From Candidatus Aminicenantota bacterium (GTDB lineage: Bacteria; Acidobacteriota; Aminicenantia; Aminicenantales; Aminicenantaceae), in assembly GCA_014727835.1 (NCBI GenBank), contig WJMT01000039.1:34350-98349 (forward strand): 64,000 nucleotides of DNA, read 5' to 3'. The notes under the pieces were generated by a model. That model worked only from the letters and a program-made list of their open reading frames with translations, had not been told where the DNA came from and ran no database searches. A program made the position numbers and the translations under genes. Positions 39,218-49,679 of the stretch are shown one piece after another (position 1 is the stretch's first letter; every line of letters begins with the position of its first letter).

Positions 39218-41293
39218 ATGATTAAAAACAGATGGAAATCAGGAATTGTTTTGACAATGCTTATTTTTGTTTTGATCGCCTGTCAAAAAACACAGCACAT
39301 CTTTGTTGTCAAGAATCCTCCAGTGGATGAGAAAAATGACCACTATATCAGCAACCGGGAACCGTTAATCAGAACGCCTTTTGTCAAACTGCCTGTGGGA
39401 GTGATCCGGCCCAAAGGATGGCTGCTCAAGCAGCTTCAGCTTCAGGCAGATGGTTTTCACGGTCATCTGAATGAAATCAGCAAATTTCTGGAAAAAGAGG
39501 GGAATGCCTGGCTTGATCCTGAGGGAAAAGGAGACCATGGATGGGAAGAGGAGCCGTACTGGCTTAAAGGATTCAGCAACTGCGGATATTTACTCGGAAA
39601 TGAGCGGATGATCCAGGAGTCCCGCATTTGGATTGAAGGGGCTCTCAACAGTCAGCAGCCTGACGGCTGGTTTGGACCTGGATTTCGGAGCGGGGGAGCA
39701 GCCACCAAACTCAAGGGACGAACCGACCTCTGGCCCAATATGATCATGCTGTTCTGCCTTCAGGATTATTATGAATACACAGGAAGCACAGACCAGAGGG
39801 TTATCTCATTGATGACAGACTATTTCAAATACCTATCCCAAGTCCCGGATGAGGAATTTTTGGTGGGTTACTGGCCCCGGATGAGGGCCGGAGACATGCT
39901 GTTCAGTGTGATCTGGCTCTACAACCGCACAGGAGATGAATGGCTGCTGGATTTTGCGCGCAAAGTCCACCGCAATGCAGCAGAGTGGGAAAAGGATGTC
40001 ATAAACTGGCATAATGTCAATATTTCTCAGGGATTTGGTGAGCCCGGGACCTTTTATATGGTTTCAAAAAACAAGGAACACCTTAAGGCCGCGGAACGGA
40101 ACTGGCAAAAAGTCAAGCATCTCTATGGTCAGGTCCCGGGGGGAATGTTCGGAGGGGATGAAAACTGCAGGGAAGGATATTCAGGCCCGAGGCAGGCCAT
40201 TGAGACCTGCGGAATGGTGGAGATGATGCTTTCTGAAGAGACTCTGCTGATGATCTCCGGGAATACCAAATGGGCGGACCGATGTGAAGACGTGGCATTC
40301 AATTCTTATCCGGCCTCCATGACTTCCGATTTAAAGGCACTCCGTTATTTGACAGCCCCCAATTTGGTGGTTTCTGACCAACAGAACAAATCACCCGGCT
40401 TTCAAAACCGAGGCCCTATGCTGTGGATGAATCCGCACAGACACCGCTGCTGTCAGCACAATTCGGGCCATGGCTGGCCCTATTTCACACAGCATCTATG
40501 GGCTGCTACCCATGATAATGGATTGGGAGCTGTGATGTATACTCCCTCTGAGGTCACTGCTGTGGTTGGAGAGGGGACTGAGGTGGTGATTACGGAAAAA
40601 ACCCGGTATCCGTTTGATGAAACCATCGAGTTTACTATTTCATCCCCAAAGAGCGTCAGATTTCCTCTTTATCTGAGAGTTCCTGGATGGTGCTGGCAGT
40701 CTGAACTTTCGCTCAACGGCAGACCGGAGAAAATCGAAACAGAGCCGGGAACTTATATTTGCATTGACCGGAAATGGAAAGATGGGGACCGCGTGGCTCT
40801 GAAATGTGTGATGAGCACCAGCATCACTCACTGGACTAAAAACCAGGACAGTGTGTCTATTGATCGAGGTCCTCTCACATATTCTCTCAAAATAGGTGAG
40901 GAATATGTCCGCAAGGGAGGAACAGATAAGTGGCCGGCATGGGAAATATTTCCCACTACTGACTGGAATTACGGACTGCTGTTGGAAGATGGAAGACCGG
41001 CTCAAGGAGTGGAAGTCAAACAGAGGTCCTGGCCCCAGGAAGGACAGCCTTTCCAGATGGAATTGGCCCCTGTTGAAATCAGGCTCCAGGCACGAAAAAT
41101 TCCGGAGTGGCGTCTTGACCATCTGGGATTGGTGGGCACCCTCCAGCCCAGTCCTGCACAAACCCAACAGCCTGTTGAGACCATCACTTTGATTCCCATG
41201 GGCTGTGCCCGGCTTCGAATATCTGCGTTTCCTTATGTGCTTCCTGATGGGTCTGGTCAGGCATGGGAGGAACCGGAGACAGATGGGTCGTAA
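39218..41293 (+). CDS. DUF1680/GH127-like lipoprotein
   Basis: 'LIACQKTQ' lipobox; 'YLLGNERMIQESRIWIEGALNSQQPDGWFGPG', 'HRCCQHNSGHGWPYFTQHLW', 'LYLRVPGWCWQSELSLNGRP'. Confidence 0.75.
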   Translation: MIKNRWKSGIVLTMLIFVLIACQKTQHIFVVKNPPVDEKNDHYISNREPLIRTPFVKLPVGVIRPKGWLLKQLQLQADGFHGHLNEISKFLEKEGNAWLDPEGKGDHGWEEEPYWLKGFSNCGYLLGNERMIQESRIWIEGALNSQQPDGWFGPGFRSGGAATKLKGRTDLWPNMIMLFCLQDYYEYTGSTDQRVISLMTDYFKYLSQVPDEEFLVGYWPRMRAGDMLFSVIWLYNRTGDEWLLDFARKVHRNAAEWEKDVINWHNVNISQGFGEPGTFYMVSKNKEHLKAAERNWQKVKHLYGQVPGGMFGGDENCREGYSGPRQAIETCGMVEMMLSEETLLMISGNTKWADRCEDVAFNSYPASMTSDLKALRYLTAPNLVVSDQQNKSPGFQNRGPMLWMNPHRHRCCQHNSGHGWPYFTQHLWAATHDNGLGAVMYTPSEVTAVVGEGTEVVITEKTRYPFDETIEFTISSPKSVRFPLYLRVPGWCWQSELSLNGRPEKIETEPGTYICIDRKWKDGDRVALKCVMSTSITHWTKNQDSVSIDRGPLTYSLKIGEEYVRKGGTDKWPAWEIFPTTDWNYGLLLEDGRPAQGVEVKQRSWPQEGQPFQMELAPVEIRLQARKIPEWRLDHLGLVGTLQPSPAQTQQPVETITLIPMGCARLRISAFPYVLPDGSGQAWEEPETDGS

Positions 41294-42785
41294 TTCCTTT
41301 CTCGCCTTTGATATCGGAGCTGAGAGCGGCAGAGCACTTATAGGGAAGCTGGAGCAAAACCGGATTCAGGTCCAGGAAGTCTACCGGTTTCAAAACAGCA
41401 TGATTTCCAGAGGCCCTCATCTGAAGTGGGATGTGCACAGCTTGTTCCGGGAAATAAAAAGCGGGATGAGGAAGAGCGCTCAGGAAAGCCAAACTCCTTT
41501 TGAATGCATGGGTATAGATACATGGGGAGTGGATTTTGGGTTGTTGAATCAAAAGGGAGAGTTGATATCCCTTCCTTTTGCCTACAGGGATCCCCGAAAC
41601 AAAAAGGCTATGGACGCATTTCTAAGGATCAAATCCCGGGAAAATGTATATGAGCTGACAGGAATCCAGTTTCTTCAGTTCAACTCTTTGTTTCAGCTTC
41701 ATGCTTTAAAGACCCAAAATCCTGAGATCATGGACCATGCTTCCCATCTGTTGTTCATGCCTGATATCTTTAATTATTTCTTGACTGGGGAGATGGCCAC
41801 TGAGTTTTCCTATGCCACCACCTCACAGCTTTTCAATCCGCGAAAGGATGGTTGGGAGGATCAGCTTTTTGAGGCCCTTGATGTGCCCAAAGCTATAATG
41901 CAGGAAGTGAGAACTGCCGGACATAAGCTCGGGTTGATAAAGCCGTCCATCACTGAAGAAACCCGGTTCAGTCCTTCACCGGTGGTCCTGACCGCAGCCC
42001 ATGATACAGCATCAGCTGTGGCTGCTGTGCCTGCTCAGGGAAAGGATTGGGCTTTCATCAGCTCCGGCACATGGTCCATCATGGGTGTGGAGCTGGACTC
42101 TCCCCTGATTAATGAAAAGAGTTATCAGCTTAATTTCACCAATGAAGGAGGAGTGGGACACCGCTTTCGGCTGTCAAAGAACATAACCGGATTGTGGCTG
42201 CTTCAAGAATGCAAAAAAAAATGGGACCAAAGCCAAAACAGGAGATATCATGAATTAATCCAAGAAGCGTATGCCGCAGAGCCGTTCAAATTCCTTGTTG
42301 ATCCGGATTGGGAGATGTTCCTCAAGCCCCGGGATATGACAGAGGCGATCGCCCGGTTCTGCCAAAAAACCGGCCAGACGAGCCCTGAGAATATTTCAGA
42401 GTTTGTCCGAAGCATTCTGGAAAGCCTGGCCTTTAAATACAAGATGGTGTTCGATGAGCTTTGCTCACTCAGCCGCAGGTCCATAAACAGGGTCCACATC
42501 ATAGGCGGAGGGTCCCTCAATCAGGTCCTCTGCCAGTTCACAGCAGACGCACTGGGACTTCCCGTGATAGCAGGGCCTGGTGAAGCCACAGCAGTGGGAA
42601 ACATCATGATCCAAGCCATGGCAGAAAATAAGATGGACTCCATTGAGACCATGCGGGATGTGATCTCAAACTCATTTGATCTTCGGTTTTATGAGCCAAA
42701 AAACACAGAAGAATGGGATGAGAATTATCCGAGATTCCAGGAAATGTGCCGGCAGGCCAGAACAGGATTAAAAAGTCAAAAATAA
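41283..42785 (+). CDS. rhaB: Rhamnulokinase (FGGY family)
   Basis: 'SFLAFDIGAESGRALIGKL', 'GIDTWGVDFGLL', 'AAHDTASAVAAVPAQGKDWAFISSGTWSIMGVEL', 'IIGGGSLNQVLCQFTADALGLPVIAGPGEATAVGN'; ATG inside end of upstream gene. Confidence 0.9.
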   Translation: MGRNSFLAFDIGAESGRALIGKLEQNRIQVQEVYRFQNSMISRGPHLKWDVHSLFREIKSGMRKSAQESQTPFECMGIDTWGVDFGLLNQKGELISLPFAYRDPRNKKAMDAFLRIKSRENVYELTGIQFLQFNSLFQLHALKTQNPEIMDHASHLLFMPDIFNYFLTGEMATEFSYATTSQLFNPRKDGWEDQLFEALDVPKAIMQEVRTAGHKLGLIKPSITEETRFSPSPVVLTAAHDTASAVAAVPAQGKDWAFISSGTWSIMGVELDSPLINEKSYQLNFTNEGGVGHRFRLSKNITGLWLLQECKKKWDQSQNRRYHELIQEAYAAEPFKFLVDPDWEMFLKPRDMTEAIARFCQKTGQTSPENISEFVRSILESLAFKYKMVFDELCSLSRRSINRVHIIGGGSLNQVLCQFTADALGLPVIAGPGEATAVGNIMIQAMAENKMDSIETMRDVISNSFDLRFYEPKNTEEWDENYPRFQEMCRQARTGLKSQK

Positions 42786-42803
42786 GAAGGAAAGGAGACA
42801 GAT

Positions 42804-44072
42804 TTGAACGATCAAAAAATTGAGAGAGCCTATAAACAGGCCCGTGAAAAATTCAAAGAGATGGGTTCGGATACAGAAAAAGCTCTGGAACAGCTCAAAA
42901 AGGTCTCTCTTTCCATTCACTGCTGGCAGGGAGATGATGTGGCTGGTTTTGAAAGACCGGATACTGAGCTCAAAGGAGGAGGTCTTCAGGTGACTGGGAA
43001 TTATCCGGGACAGGCCAGAACCATTGGGGAGCTCCGTCAGGATCTGGAGAAAGTCTATTCTCTTTTGCCTGGAAATCACCGGCTCAACCTTCATGCCATA
43101 TACGGCGAATTCAAAGGAAAATCCATAGACAGGGATCAGATCGAACCCCATCATTTCAAAGGGTGGATTGACTGGGCCAAAGACCAAGGAGTTGAATTGG
43201 ACTTCAACTGCACATGTTTTTCTCATCCCTTAGCTGATTCGGGTTACACCTTAAGCAGTAAGGATGAGGACATCCGCTGCTTTTGGGTCGAGCATGTGGA
43301 CAGATGCCGGCAGATCGGAGCTTTTATGGGGAGGGAAGGGAAAAGCCCCTGTGTGCACAACATCTGGGTTCCGGATGGTTCCAAAGATATGCCCATGGAC
43401 AGAAAAGGCCACAGAGATCTTCTCAGAAAGTCTCTGGACGAAATTTTTTCAACTGAATATCCGGCAGAGGAACTCAAGGATTCTTTAGAAAGCAAACTGT
43501 TCGGAATCGGAAGCGAGTCCTATGTAGTGGGATCTCATGAGTTTTATATGGGATATGCCCTGAGTAATCAGAAAATGATCTGTCTGGATACCGGGCATTT
43601 TCATCCCACAGAAAATATTGGGGACAAGATTTCGGCAGTCCTCCAGTTTTCCGATGAACTTTTGCTTCATGTCAGCCGTGGAGTGAGATGGGACAGCGAC
43701 CATATTGTTGTCTTGGATGACGGAATCCGCAGTCTTTTCGAAGAGGTGGTCCGGGGAGAATATCTGAATCAGGTTCATTTGGCCCTTGATTTTTTTGATG
43801 CCAGTTTGAACCGGGTGGGTGCCTGGATCATCGGAGCCAGGGCTGTCTTGAAGGCCATTCTGGCTGCTCTTCTGGAGCCCAGAGAACGGCTTCTGCAAGC
43901 AGAAAATGAGGGGGATTACTTTACCCGTCTCGCTCTGCTCGAAGAGCTTAAAGCCATGCCTCTGGGAGCGGTGTGGGACTATTTCTGCAGTGTAATGGAA
44001 GTTCATGCCGGGCCGGATTGGATGAAAGAGATCCTTAGGTATGACCGGAATGTCACCAGAAAAAGGGGCTGA
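42804..44072 (+). CDS. rhaA: L-rhamnose isomerase
   Basis: 'SLSIHCWQGDDVAGFE', 'LNLHAIYGEF', 'LDFNCTCFSHPLADSGYTLS', 'CLDTGHFHPTENIGDKISAV'. Confidence 0.92.
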   Translation: MNDQKIERAYKQAREKFKEMGSDTEKALEQLKKVSLSIHCWQGDDVAGFERPDTELKGGGLQVTGNYPGQARTIGELRQDLEKVYSLLPGNHRLNLHAIYGEFKGKSIDRDQIEPHHFKGWIDWAKDQGVELDFNCTCFSHPLADSGYTLSSKDEDIRCFWVEHVDRCRQIGAFMGREGKSPCVHNIWVPDGSKDMPMDRKGHRDLLRKSLDEIFSTEYPAEELKDSLESKLFGIGSESYVVGSHEFYMGYALSNQKMICLDTGHFHPTENIGDKISAVLQFSDELLLHVSRGVRWDSDHIVVLDDGIRSLFEEVVRGEYLNQVHLALDFFDASLNRVGAWIIGARAVLKAILAALLEPRERLLQAENEGDYFTRLALLEELKAMPLGAVWDYFCSVMEVHAGPDWMKEILRYDRNVTRKRG

Positions 44073-44085
44073 GAGCTTTGAGTTT

Positions 44086-47000
44086 TTAAAAAGTTTCTCT
44101 TGGTTTTTTTAAACGCTGATAGATAAGGGGGAGAACCACCAGAGTGACAAGGGTCGAAGTGATGAGCCCTCCCACCACCACAGTGGCCAGAGGCCGTTGG
44201 ATCTCAGCGCCTGGTCCTCTGGAGAGAAGCAGAGGCATCACTCCAAAAATGGTAGTGAAGGTGGTCATGAGAACTGGCCTCAGTTTGATATTCACAGCGT
44301 TGAAAACAGCCTGTTTCAAATCTTGACCCTGATTGACATGACGATGAAAGGAGGAGATCAGCACCAGCCCATCCTCAAGCGCGATTCCGAAAATAGCAAT
44401 GAAACCGATAGAGGCTGGGACGCTCAGGTAAAGTCCTGAGAGTTTCAAAGCAAGGATCCCGCCGGTCAGAGCAAGTGGGATGTTGATCAGTATGATGAGC
44501 ACCTCTTTGAATGAATAGAAAATGGAAAAGAGCAGAAGAGACACGACTGCCAGTATAACGGGAATGATCACCAGAAATCTTTGGTTCGCCTCCTGCTGCA
44601 GTTGAAACTGACCCCCCCACTTCACCAGGTATCCTGCAGGGAGGTCCACCTGGTCTTGAAGGGTTTTTTTGGCTTCATCCACAAAACTTCCGATATCCCG
44701 GCCTCGGATGTTGCATTGAATGGTGATGTACCTTCTGTTTCCTTCTCTGTTGATCAAACGAGGCCCCATGGTTTCTTTCACGGATGCGATCTGAGCAAGA
44801 GGGATCTGCCCTTTTTCTGGAAGCCGAATGAGCAGGTCTTTGATGTGCTGGATGTTTTGTCTGAACTCTGGGGCAAATCTTAGAAAGATATCGAATCGTT
44901 TTTGCTGCTCGTAAATCTGGCCCAAAGTCACTCCACCCACTGCAGCTTCAATGGTCTGCTGGATCTGCTGGATATTCAAACCGTAACGTGCCAATTGTTC
45001 TCTATGAAGCAGGATCTGGATGTGATTTTGGCCGGTGAATTGTTCCACCTGGAGATCAGAAGCCCCTTTTACGGATCCAATGGCGTCTCTGATTTCAGAT
45101 GACTTTTCTCTGAGCACTCTGAAATCTTCTCCGTAAAGTTTCACTGCCAGCTGGGCCTTGACTCCGGTTATGAGTTCATCCAGATTATGGGCAATAGGCT
45201 GAGTGATGTTAAGGTTCATTCCAGGGAATCGTTCCAGACGGTGATGGAGTTCTTCAATAAAGGCATTCTTATTTTTGAAATGAGTCCATTTTTGGATGGG
45301 TTTGAGTTTGATCAAAATCTCAGCATTGTTGACAAAATGGGCATGGCTTCCCACTTCACCTCTTCCGATCCGGCTCAGGACTCCAGTCACCTCTGGCATT
45401 TGTTTGATGGTCTTCTCCACCTGAGTGGTGAGGGAAATGGTTTGGTTTAAGCTGATATTAGGATCCAAAGACAAACGGAGATGCAGGGTCCCCTCTTCCA
45501 GACGGGGGATGTATTCTTTTCCTAAGAAAGGAATCAGACTGATTCCCATCAGGAACACAGCGGCGGTGAAGATAAAAACTCCTTTTTGATGATGCTGGCA
45601 GTATGAGAAAAATGGAGTGTAGATTTTTTTTAGATTCCGGATCAGTAAGGGCTCTTTAATGACAGCTTTTCTTTTTCGCAGCAGATAAAAAGAGAGAGCA
45701 GGCACACAGATTAAGGAAAAGACAAGAGAACCGGCCATAGCAAAAGAGATGGTGTAACCCATGGGGCGGAACATGATCCCTTCCACTCCGGTTAAAGTCA
45801 GTATGGGAAGAAACACCAGAATGATGATGATGATGGCAAAAAACAGAGCCCTTCCCACTTCTTCTCCCGCATACACAATGGCAGAGAGTTTGCTTTCATT
45901 GGGGAGTTGAATATGCCTATGTGTGTTTTCCACCATGATGATGGCTGCATCCGCAATAAGCCCGATGGCAATGGCCAGACCTCCGAATGACATCAGGTCT
46001 GCAGCCAGGTTGATCCGGCTCATCAAAATAAAGGATAGCAGTATGGAAAAGGGAAGAGAGAAAACAGCAATGAGCGCTGAAGGAAAGTCGCCCATGAAAA
46101 GAAACAGGACAATGATGACTAAAATGATTCCCACCAGGAGGTTTGTGGATACAGTGGAGAAGCACTTTTTGACCAAAGAAGCCTGATTGTAAAAAGGAAC
46201 GATCTTGACTCCCTCCGGCAGGCTCTTATTGATTTCTATAATCCGCTTTTCTAAATTCCGGATGACTCTGGCTGTGTTTGAGCCAAATAGCTTGAGCACC
46301 ATTCCCACCACTTTTTCACCCTCTCCGTTGGCCAGCGCAGCTCCTCTTTTGACAGCAGGGAGGACCTGGACTTGAGCAAGATTCCGGAGATAGACCGGGA
46401 TTCCTTGGTCATGGGTTATGACAATGCTTTCCAAATCCTGGATGGTTTTGGCAAGACCCACACTCCTGACAATGTATTCCTCTTTGCCCCGGGTGATGAA
46501 ACTGGCTCCGATATTCTTATTGTTCTGTTTGACTTTTTGGATGATATCTGAGATAGACAGATCGTATTGGAGCAGGGATTGGGGTTTTATGAAAATCTTA
46601 AACTGTTTGACATCTCCTCCGATGCTCAGGACTTGGGAGACCTCAGGAACTGATTTCAATTCATATTTGATCAGCCAGTCCTGAATGGTCCTAAGTTCCA
46701 TAGTGGAAATGTCTTTTCCCTCTAAATAATAAAGATAAACCAGCCCAAGTCCCGTGGATATGGGCCCCAAAACAGGGTTGTGAGCTTGTTCCGGCAGAAG
46801 GTCCCTCACTTCATCCAGACGCTGGGATACCAGCTGACGGGCCCAGTAGATATCTGTTTTTTCAGTGAAATAGACATTGACCATGGAAAGAGAAAAGGTA
46901 GAGGTGGACCGGATGTAATCAATGTCAGGAAGGCCGAACATCGAGGATTCGATAGGATAGGATATCAAGCGCTCCACTTCCTCTGGGGCCATTCCCGGAG

Positions 47001-47169
47001 CCTCTGTGTATATCTGGACCAAAGGCGGGGATGGATCCGGAAACACGTCTATGGGGAGCTTCTGGAAGGAAAAATAACCCAGAAGAGCTACAGTCAGAGT
47101 GGCTAGAATCACAAACAAACGGTGTCTGAGAGAAAATTCAATTATTTTTGAGATCATTTTCAAAGTCAA
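44086..47169 (-). CDS. CusA/CzcA-family heavy-metal efflux RND transporter
   Basis: 1027 aa; 'DVFPDPSPPLVQIYTEAPGMAPEEVERLISYPIE', 'GGLAIAIGLIADAAIIMVENTHRHI', 'ALEDGLVLISSFHRHVNQGQDL'. Confidence 0.92.
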   Translation of the reverse strand: MTLKMISKIIEFSLRHRLFVILATLTVALLGYFSFQKLPIDVFPDPSPPLVQIYTEAPGMAPEEVERLISYPIESSMFGLPDIDYIRSTSTFSLSMVNVYFTEKTDIYWARQLVSQRLDEVRDLLPEQAHNPVLGPISTGLGLVYLYYLEGKDISTMELRTIQDWLIKYELKSVPEVSQVLSIGGDVKQFKIFIKPQSLLQYDLSISDIIQKVKQNNKNIGASFITRGKEEYIVRSVGLAKTIQDLESIVITHDQGIPVYLRNLAQVQVLPAVKRGAALANGEGEKVVGMVLKLFGSNTARVIRNLEKRIIEINKSLPEGVKIVPFYNQASLVKKCFSTVSTNLLVGIILVIIVLFLFMGDFPSALIAVFSLPFSILLSFILMSRINLAADLMSFGGLAIAIGLIADAAIIMVENTHRHIQLPNESKLSAIVYAGEEVGRALFFAIIIIILVFLPILTLTGVEGIMFRPMGYTISFAMAGSLVFSLICVPALSFYLLRKRKAVIKEPLLIRNLKKIYTPFFSYCQHHQKGVFIFTAAVFLMGISLIPFLGKEYIPRLEEGTLHLRLSLDPNISLNQTISLTTQVEKTIKQMPEVTGVLSRIGRGEVGSHAHFVNNAEILIKLKPIQKWTHFKNKNAFIEELHHRLERFPGMNLNITQPIAHNLDELITGVKAQLAVKLYGEDFRVLREKSSEIRDAIGSVKGASDLQVEQFTGQNHIQILLHREQLARYGLNIQQIQQTIEAAVGGVTLGQIYEQQKRFDIFLRFAPEFRQNIQHIKDLLIRLPEKGQIPLAQIASVKETMGPRLINREGNRRYITIQCNIRGRDIGSFVDEAKKTLQDQVDLPAGYLVKWGGQFQLQQEANQRFLVIIPVILAVVSLLLFSIFYSFKEVLIILINIPLALTGGILALKLSGLYLSVPASIGFIAIFGIALEDGLVLISSFHRHVNQGQDLKQAVFNAVNIKLRPVLMTTFTTIFGVMPLLLSRGPGAEIQRPLATVVVGGLITSTLVTLVVLPLIYQRLKKPRETF

Positions 47170-48401
47170 TGAGTGTGTTGATGTCCGAAATCAGCTTTAT
47201 TGAGTTCGCTCTTTAATGTGAAAGCTCCTTTCACAACGATCCGGTCTTCTTCAGTGAGTCCCTTGGATATAACTCTTTGGTCCCTGATCTGTTCTCCTAA
47301 TGTGATGTGCCTCACTTCGAATTCCTGTTTAGGATTGAGCACAAACACAACTTTTTCTCCGTTAAGGTTTTGCACGGCTTCCTCCGGAATGATCAGGACC
47401 TCCTGTTTGATGTTCTGGCTTTGGATCAATCCAGTGATGTACATATTGGGTTTCAACAGATGTTCCTTGTTTTTGACATCAGCCCTGATCTGTATGGTCC
47501 TGAGTTTCGGATCGATCAACTCGCTGAAGTAGATGATTTTAGCTGGGAATGATTTCTCAGGGTACAGTGAAGACCGGATAATGACCCGGCTGTCTTTTTG
47601 AATATAAGGGATGTCTTTTTCATAAGCCTCCAATTCCGCCCAGAGTGTGTTTAAATCAGATAGAGTGAAGAGGATTTTATCTGGTTCAATGTGTTGTCCC
47701 TGGACTGCATCTCTGAAAATCACTGTTCCGGATATGGGGGCCAGAATGGGGAGGTAGGGTTCTGCGATCTCGCATTTGTATTCCTTTTCTCTTAGAGATT
47801 CGCACTTCTTGATGAGCTGGTCGATCTGTTCATGGGTGATTCCATAGGAGTGGAGTTCCGAACCAAGGGCTCCTAATTGAGTGGAGAGTTTTTCATACTC
47901 AGCCTTGCGCTTGAGAAATTCTTTTTCTTCAATGGCTTTTTCTTTATACAGCATCTCAGCTCTTTCATATTCTTGTTGGCTGAAGATCATTTTGGCTCTT
48001 GTTTCCAGGAAGTCAGCTTGAGTTTGTGCAAAATCCGGAGAATTGACCACCAAAAGCGGCTGTCCTTTTCTGACTTGGTCACCGAGGTTTGTGGAGACTG
48101 ATTCGATCTGACCGCGCACAAAACTGGAGATATGTGCTGTTTTGTTCTGATTGAGATTCAAGGTGCCAGGAACTTCTATCTGGGATTGGGCGGTTTGTTT
48201 TTGCGGGGATCCGACCACGATACCCCATTCTTTCTTTTGGTCCTCAGACAGTTTCAAAGTCTGATGCTGGTGTTCTTCGGCAGGTTGATCCTCGGAGAGA
48301 TGTTTGTGATTTTCTGTGGATGCTGGCGGGGATTTTTCAGAGGAGCAGCTCACAGCAAACACTGTTATAAGGGCCGTTAACAAAAGAATAATTTTTTTCA
48401 T
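47166..48401 (-). CDS. Efflux RND periplasmic adaptor (CzcB/CusB-like), His-rich termini
   Basis: 'GQIESVSTNLGDQVRKGQPLLVVNSPDFAQTQADFLE', 'LPILAPISGTVIFRDAVQGQHIEPDKILFTLSDL'; lipobox 'FAVSCSS'; overlaps upstream gene stop by ATGA. Confidence 0.9.
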   Translation of the reverse strand: MKKIILLLTALITVFAVSCSSEKSPPASTENHKHLSEDQPAEEHQHQTLKLSEDQKKEWGIVVGSPQKQTAQSQIEVPGTLNLNQNKTAHISSFVRGQIESVSTNLGDQVRKGQPLLVVNSPDFAQTQADFLETRAKMIFSQQEYERAEMLYKEKAIEEKEFLKRKAEYEKLSTQLGALGSELHSYGITHEQIDQLIKKCESLREKEYKCEIAEPYLPILAPISGTVIFRDAVQGQHIEPDKILFTLSDLNTLWAELEAYEKDIPYIQKDSRVIIRSSLYPEKSFPAKIIYFSELIDPKLRTIQIRADVKNKEHLLKPNMYITGLIQSQNIKQEVLIIPEEAVQNLNGEKVVFVLNPKQEFEVRHITLGEQIRDQRVISKGLTEEDRIVVKGAFTLKSELNKADFGHQHTH

Positions 48402-49630
48402 TTCAATTCTTCCCCTATCACTCTTTCCAGAGCAACTTTGTCCAGATTCCATTTCAGCAGAGATTCCTGATGATCTCTGAGAATACTGAAGTAGGTCCTC
48501 TGGGTATCCAGGAATTCGATCAGAGAGATTTCTCCGTGATGGTAGCTCAATTCAGATATGCGCATGCTTTCTTGTGCTTGTTTCAACAGTGCGTCTTCAA
48601 AAAGCCTTAAGGTCTGCTCAGAGAGTCTCAGACGATTGATTTTAGATTTGATTTGTTTGGAAAGCTCAATTTGCAGCGCTTTCAAATCTTGTCTCTGACT
48701 GAGGGCCTGATTTTGCGCCTCTAGAATTTCTTTGGATTTGAAGTCCCATAAAGGAATATCCAAAGTGATCCCGATCCCCTGGTTGGTTCCATGAAGCATT
48801 TTCTGGCTGAAAGCAGCTAGGTTGAAATCCGGGAATCTCTGCCACCTTGCAAAGCTGATGGAATTTTGGGCTTGTTCAACCAGGGTTTTCTTCTCTTTGA
48901 TAAGGGGATGATAGCTGAGATTTTCCTCTATAAGGGCTTTTTCATGGATGTCCAAGGGGGTGTATTTGAGGTCTCCATTAACCGAAAAGTTTTGAGGAAG
49001 CGAATTTCCCATAAATGCATTAAGGCTGGATTTCGCCAGTTTCAATTCTGTCTGGATTTCATTCCTTTCATTTTCAGCCTTGAGCATCTCGACAGAAAGT
49101 TTCAATGCTTCCAAATCTTTGACTTCTCCGAGTTCCGCTCTTTTTTGGATCAGATGATAGATCTTTTCTATGGAACTCTTTTTTTTGTGGGCCAGCTCCA
49201 GATTCTTTTTGAGAAAAAGTATTTCATAGAAGATTTCTTTGATCTCACTGGCGATCTCCAGCTTCAAGTATTCAAAATTGAATGCAGAAGCTTCCCATGA
49301 TTTTTTGTTAACCTGAATGCGGAAGTGGCGTTTGAAAGGGTTTTCAATGACCTGTCTAACGGAGAGATTCCGGGTGATCCTCTGGATGTCTCCGTCATAG
49401 GATTCTGCATCCCCTGTCGAATATTCCAACTCCGGATTGGACAAACGTTTGGACGACAAATAAGACTCATACAAAGAGTTGGTCTGGAATTTACGGGTCA
49501 TGATTTCGGGGCTGGATTTCAGCCCGATATCGATCAATTCCTGAAGAGTGTAGGTGTTTTTTTCCAAAGACAGGAGAATTGAGCTCAGAAAAAGGATCAT
49601 CAAGGCAAATAAAAACGTCTTTGTTCTCAT
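48398..49630 (-). CDS. TolC-family outer membrane efflux protein
   Basis: 'TYTLQELIDIGLKSSPEI', 'GITLDIPLWDF', 'ELSYHHGEISLIEFLDTQRTYFSIL'. Confidence 0.88.
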   Translation of the reverse strand: MRTKTFLFALMILFLSSILLSLEKNTYTLQELIDIGLKSSPEIMTRKFQTNSLYESYLSSKRLSNPELEYSTGDAESYDGDIQRITRNLSVRQVIENPFKRHFRIQVNKKSWEASAFNFEYLKLEIASEIKEIFYEILFLKKNLELAHKKKSSIEKIYHLIQKRAELGEVKDLEALKLSVEMLKAENERNEIQTELKLAKSSLNAFMGNSLPQNFSVNGDLKYTPLDIHEKALIEENLSYHPLIKEKKTLVEQAQNSISFARWQRFPDFNLAAFSQKMLHGTNQGIGITLDIPLWDFKSKEILEAQNQALSQRQDLKALQIELSKQIKSKINRLRLSEQTLRLFEDALLKQAQESMRISELSYHHGEISLIEFLDTQRTYFSILRDHQESLLKWNLDKVALERVIGEELK

Positions 49631-49649
49631 TTTAGATTCATTCTAACAT

Positions 49650-49679
49650 AAAATACGGGGACACAATACCTATTTACTC
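49650..49679 (-). repeat. REP/IS200-end-like repeat copy 1
   Basis: + strand AAAATACGGGGACACAATACCTATTTACTC; reverse complement matches 58629-58654. Confidence 0.6.
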
